64,000 nt of DNA. Source: JAALLB01 sp017643495. GTDB lineage: Bacteria > Pseudomonadota > Alphaproteobacteria > Rhizobiales > Rhizobiaceae. Location: NCBI GenBank assembly GCA_965216105.1, contig OZ244147.1, forward strand, positions 1,054,001 through 1,118,000, written 5' to 3'. The notes under the pieces are model-generated. The model had not been told where the DNA came from, ran no database searches, and saw only the letters and a list, made by a program, of their open reading frames with translations. Made by a program: the position numbers and the translations under genes. Positions 61,586-64,000 of this stretch are shown piece after piece (position 1 is the first letter of the stretch; each line of letters starts with the position of its first letter).

Positions 61586-63235
61586 ATGGCCCGCCAGTTC
61601 ATCTATCACATGTCCGGACTTTCCAAATCCTATGGCAACAAGAAGGTGCTGGAGGACATTCACCTGTCGTTCTACCCGGATGCCAAAATCGGCATTCTCG
61701 GCCCCAACGGCGCGGGCAAGTCTACCATCCTGCGCATCATGGCCGGTCTCGACAAGGAATTTACCGGTGAAGCTTGGCTGGCAGAAGGGGCCAGTTGCGG
61801 ATATCTGCCACAGGAACCGCAGCTTGATGAATCGAAAACCGTTGCCGAAAACGTCATGGAGGGTGTTGCCGAGAAAAAGGCCATTCTCGACCGTTACAAC
61901 GAGTTGATGATGAACTATTCCGACGAAACGGCGGACGAGGGCGCAAAACTCCAGGACATTATCGATTCGCAAAACCTGTGGGACCTCGACAGCCAGGTGG
62001 AAATGGCGATGGATGCATTGCGCTGCCCGCCAGGTGATTCCGGTGTCCAGGATCTTTCAGGCGGTGAAAAACGCCGCGTTGCGTTGTGCAAGCTCCTGCT
62101 TTCCCAGCCCGACCTGCTGCTGCTTGACGAACCGACCAACCACCTTGATGCTGAAACCATTGCATGGCTTGAAAAGCATTTGCGGGAATACCCGGGTTCC
62201 GTGCTGATGATTACCCACGACCGCTACTTCCTTGACAATGTTACGGGCTGGATCCTCGAACTCGACCGGGGTCGCGGCATTCCGTATGAAGGCAATTATA
62301 CCGCCTATCTGGAGAAGAAGGCGAAGCGCATGCAGCAGGAAGGGCGCGAGGAAGCAGCCCGCCAGCGTGCCATTGCAGCGGAGGCAGGCTGGATCAATTC
62401 AAGCCCGAAAGCCCGTCAGGCAAAATCCAAGGCCCGTATTCGTGCCTATGACGAACTGGTCAAGGCTGCGAGCGAGCGCACGCCACAAAACGCGCAGATC
62501 ATCATTCCGGTCGGGGAGCGGCTTGGCGATGTCGTGATCGAGGCGGAAAACCTTTCCAAGGGCTATGGCGACCGGCTGTTGATTGATGATCTCGACTTCA
62601 AACTGCCGCCGGGTGGCATTGTTGGTGTCATCGGGCCGAACGGTGCCGGTAAAACCACATTGTTCCGGATGATAACCGGTCAGGAGCAACCCGATAGTGG
62701 CGACATCCGCGTCGGTGATACGGTCGATCTTGGTTATGTCGACCAGAGTCGCGATGCACTTGATGGCAGCAAGACTGTCTGGGAAGAAATTTCGGGTGGC
62801 AATGACATCATCAAACTCGGCAAGCACGAAGTGAACAGCCGGGCTTATTGTTCATCCTTCAATTTCAAGGGTGGTGACCAGCAGCAGAAGGTTGGCACGC
62901 TTTCGGGCGGTCAGCGTAACCGCGTGCATCTGGCCAAGATGCTGAAGTCCGGCGGCAATGTCATCCTGCTCGACGAACCGACCAATGACCTTGACACCGA
63001 GACGCTCGCCGCGCTTGAAGATGCGCTCGAAAATTTCGCCGGTTGCGCCGTTATTATCTCGCACGACCGGATGTTCCTCGACCGCCTGGCAACCCACATC
63101 CTCGCATTCGAAGGCGACAGCCATGTCGAATGGTTCGAGGGCAATTTCGAGGACTACGAACAGGACAAGATCAGAAGGCTGGGACCGGAAGCGGTGAACC
63201 CGAAGCGGGTAACGTATAAGAGATTGACGCGGTAG
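61586..63235 (+). CDS. ettA: ABC-F translational throttle factor EttA
   Basis: A 549-residue ABC-F ATPase (E. coli EttA is 555). ABC1 has GPNGAGKST near 40 and LSGGEKRRVALCKLL with LLLLDEPTNHLDAET; the linker KKAKRMQQEGREEAARQR carries the EttA-type tRNA-interaction region; ABC2 has GPNGAGKTTLFRM near 355, LSGGQRNRVHLAKML and ILLDEPTNDLDTET. It binds the ribosomal E site and gates the first peptide bond according to ATP/ADP ratio. The start follows GGAG. The gene reaches nearly to the next stop, with one base between. Confidence 0.95.
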   Translation: MARQFIYHMSGLSKSYGNKKVLEDIHLSFYPDAKIGILGPNGAGKSTILRIMAGLDKEFTGEAWLAEGASCGYLPQEPQLDESKTVAENVMEGVAEKKAILDRYNELMMNYSDETADEGAKLQDIIDSQNLWDLDSQVEMAMDALRCPPGDSGVQDLSGGEKRRVALCKLLLSQPDLLLLDEPTNHLDAETIAWLEKHLREYPGSVLMITHDRYFLDNVTGWILELDRGRGIPYEGNYTAYLEKKAKRMQQEGREEAARQRAIAAEAGWINSSPKARQAKSKARIRAYDELVKAASERTPQNAQIIIPVGERLGDVVIEAENLSKGYGDRLLIDDLDFKLPPGGIVGVIGPNGAGKTTLFRMITGQEQPDSGDIRVGDTVDLGYVDQSRDALDGSKTVWEEISGGNDIIKLGKHEVNSRAYCSSFNFKGGDQQQKVGTLSGGQRNRVHLAKMLKSGGNVILLDEPTNDLDTETLAALEDALENFAGCAVIISHDRMFLDRLATHILAFEGDSHVEWFEGNFEDYEQDKIRRLGPEAVNPKRVTYKRLTR

Positions 63236-63841
63236 TCAGTCCCTGAAAGGCTCGAACTGCTCGACAGCAGGACTGTCCGGCCACGCGACAAGTTTTCCTG
63301 TTGAGAGCGGTTTCCTGCCGAGCACAATCCAGGGATCGTCCACGGTTCCAATCTCCAGATCGACCCGCAAGCGGTCGCTGTGACTGGCGGCAAACTCCAA
63401 TGTTGTCAAACCGCTGTCAAAATCCCCGTTCAGCAGACCTTCGCCAATGCGCATGATCGAGCTGACCGGGATCAACTCTTTCCACCGGTCAAGATCGGCA
63501 TATTTACGCGTTGCTGGCTGAAGGGCGAGCGTTTTCGGCTCATCAATTTCCATTCGTGTCACAATGCCAAGCTGTTTTGAAGGTGAGATGAAAGTATCGA
63601 TGATGCGGATGCCGTGTTCGAAATGGCCTGTCGCGACCGTGTCCGCGCAATCGGGATGCACAGCTACCTGAATCATGAAATCTGCCTCTCCACGGGCGAT
63701 CATGGCGAGGCCGTCCTGAAATTTGTCGATCAACTCTACATGCGCCTGATGGAGGCCCCGGAAAGACAGGTAATTCCGGGTTACCATTTCATGATTGGTG
63801 CCGGATGGCCCGAGCGTGACGAAGACCGGACGTGATTTCAT
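63236..63841 (-). CDS. Prephenate dehydratase-like domain protein
   Basis: A 201-residue protein whose start (VFVTLGPSGTNHEMVTRNYLSF) has the GPSGT motif of prephenate dehydratase and of BacA-type prephenate decarboxylases. The type II periplasmic-binding-like alpha/beta body follows, with a late TFISPSKQLGIV; the ACT regulatory domain of PheA is missing. The length is close to BacA (about 204 residues). GGAGTGG precedes the ATG. Convergent with ettA. It may be a decarboxylase/isomerase in a secondary pathway or an orphan; I cannot tell which. Confidence 0.65.
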   Translation of the reverse strand: MKSRPVFVTLGPSGTNHEMVTRNYLSFRGLHQAHVELIDKFQDGLAMIARGEADFMIQVAVHPDCADTVATGHFEHGIRIIDTFISPSKQLGIVTRMEIDEPKTLALQPATRKYADLDRWKELIPVSSIMRIGEGLLNGDFDSGLTTLEFAASHSDRLRVDLEIGTVDDPWIVLGRKPLSTGKLVAWPDSPAVEQFEPFRD

Positions 63842-63957
63842 TTCCACTCCATGTGTTTTCTTTGGGTATATGCCTGTTTGGAATGCAAGCTTCGGCACAT
63901 CGTGTGATAATAGGAAACATCCATTCGCACATGTTGGAGACGAGGAGAATACACCCC

Positions 63958-64000
63958 ATGTCATTACACGAACAGCTCTTGAAACTTTCTGCCCAGCGAA
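63958..64000 (+). CDS. Start of an uncharacterised gene, truncated by the window edge
   Basis: The ATG at 63958 follows GAGGAGAA by six bases and opens a frame MSLHEQLLKLSAQR that runs off the window. Only 14 residues are visible, so no family can be named. It is divergent from the prephenate-dehydratase-like gene across 116 bases. Confidence 0.5.
   Translation, partial: MSLHEQLLKLSAQR

Noticed and set aside
1..64000. CRISPR arrays, tRNA or rRNA genes, insertion sequences, prophage
   Set aside because: I looked in all gaps, nearly all of them below 350 bases, and found no spaced direct repeats, cloverleaf-like sequence, transposase or phage genes.

Overview
The window is a dense, mostly operonic stretch from what looks like a marine- or soil-type alphaproteobacterium, most likely Hyphomicrobiales (Rhizobiales). 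I base that on an alphaproteobacterial porin with an N-terminal Cys-bearing mature region, a cysH gene preceded by a double-DUF2061 membrane protein, a large cob cluster containing CobN and CobW, CaiB, MttB-like and dimethylglycine-dehydrogenase-like genes, and moderate-to-high GC. I see no tRNA, rRNA, CRISPR array, insertion sequence or prophage. Assignment below the order level is not possible from reading alone.

Layout. 1-3756: a non-pyrrolysine MttB-family methyltransferase (its 5' end may lie outside the window), a BASS transporter, a small membrane protein and an EamA exporter. 3880-7105: a partial phenylacetate module (paaG, paaI, paaK) with a convergent TetR regulator. 7253-11017: a secreted DM13 protein, then glycerate 2-kinase, thiolase and an SDR dehydrogenase. 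11379-12650: the porin, with a clear promoter and terminator. 13002-20640 (minus strand): a six-gene operon led by an XRE-cupin regulator, with two 817-residue dimethylglycine/sarcosine-dehydrogenase-like flavoproteins enclosing DUF2867, a flavin-split-barrel protein and a class I/II aminotransferase. 20979-22197: DUF2061 and cysH (sulfate assimilation).

22299-54789 is essentially a cobalamin island in four blocks: cobQ-cobU-cobW-cobN-cobO(-ilvA); a small His-rich membrane protein-cbiX-cobH-cobL-cobI-cbiG/cobJ-cobM-EamA; cobK-cbiD divergent from cobA-cobB-cobD-cbiB; and the convergent phosphatase-cobS-cobT. Two blocks of other genes interrupt it: a six-PAS hybrid histidine kinase with a TerB-like gene (31244-36079), and a set of envelope/secreted genes with panE (43951-46554). 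The island encodes nearly every tailoring enzyme from uroporphyrinogen III to cobalamin. It mixes hallmarks of the early-cobalt (anaerobic) route (CbiX with an MxCxxC motif and His tail, CbiD, a full CbiG domain) with the late-cobalt CobN and CobW, and no CobG, CobF, CobS or CobT-type chelatase subunits are visible here.

54930-64000 is general: an EamA transporter, TerC, a CaiB-type CoA transferase, an alpha/beta hydrolase, a membrane TerB protein, a membrane pentapeptide-repeat protein, the ABC-F translation factor EttA, a short prephenate-dehydratase-like protein, and the first codons of a further gene running off the right edge.

Most worth following up: the mixed B12 pathway; the XRE-cupin twin-flavoprotein operon, whose substrate is unknown; and several small palindromes in promoter positions (paaK, tetR/DM13, DUF2061-cysH, the XRE operon, and the leader of the cbiX operon).
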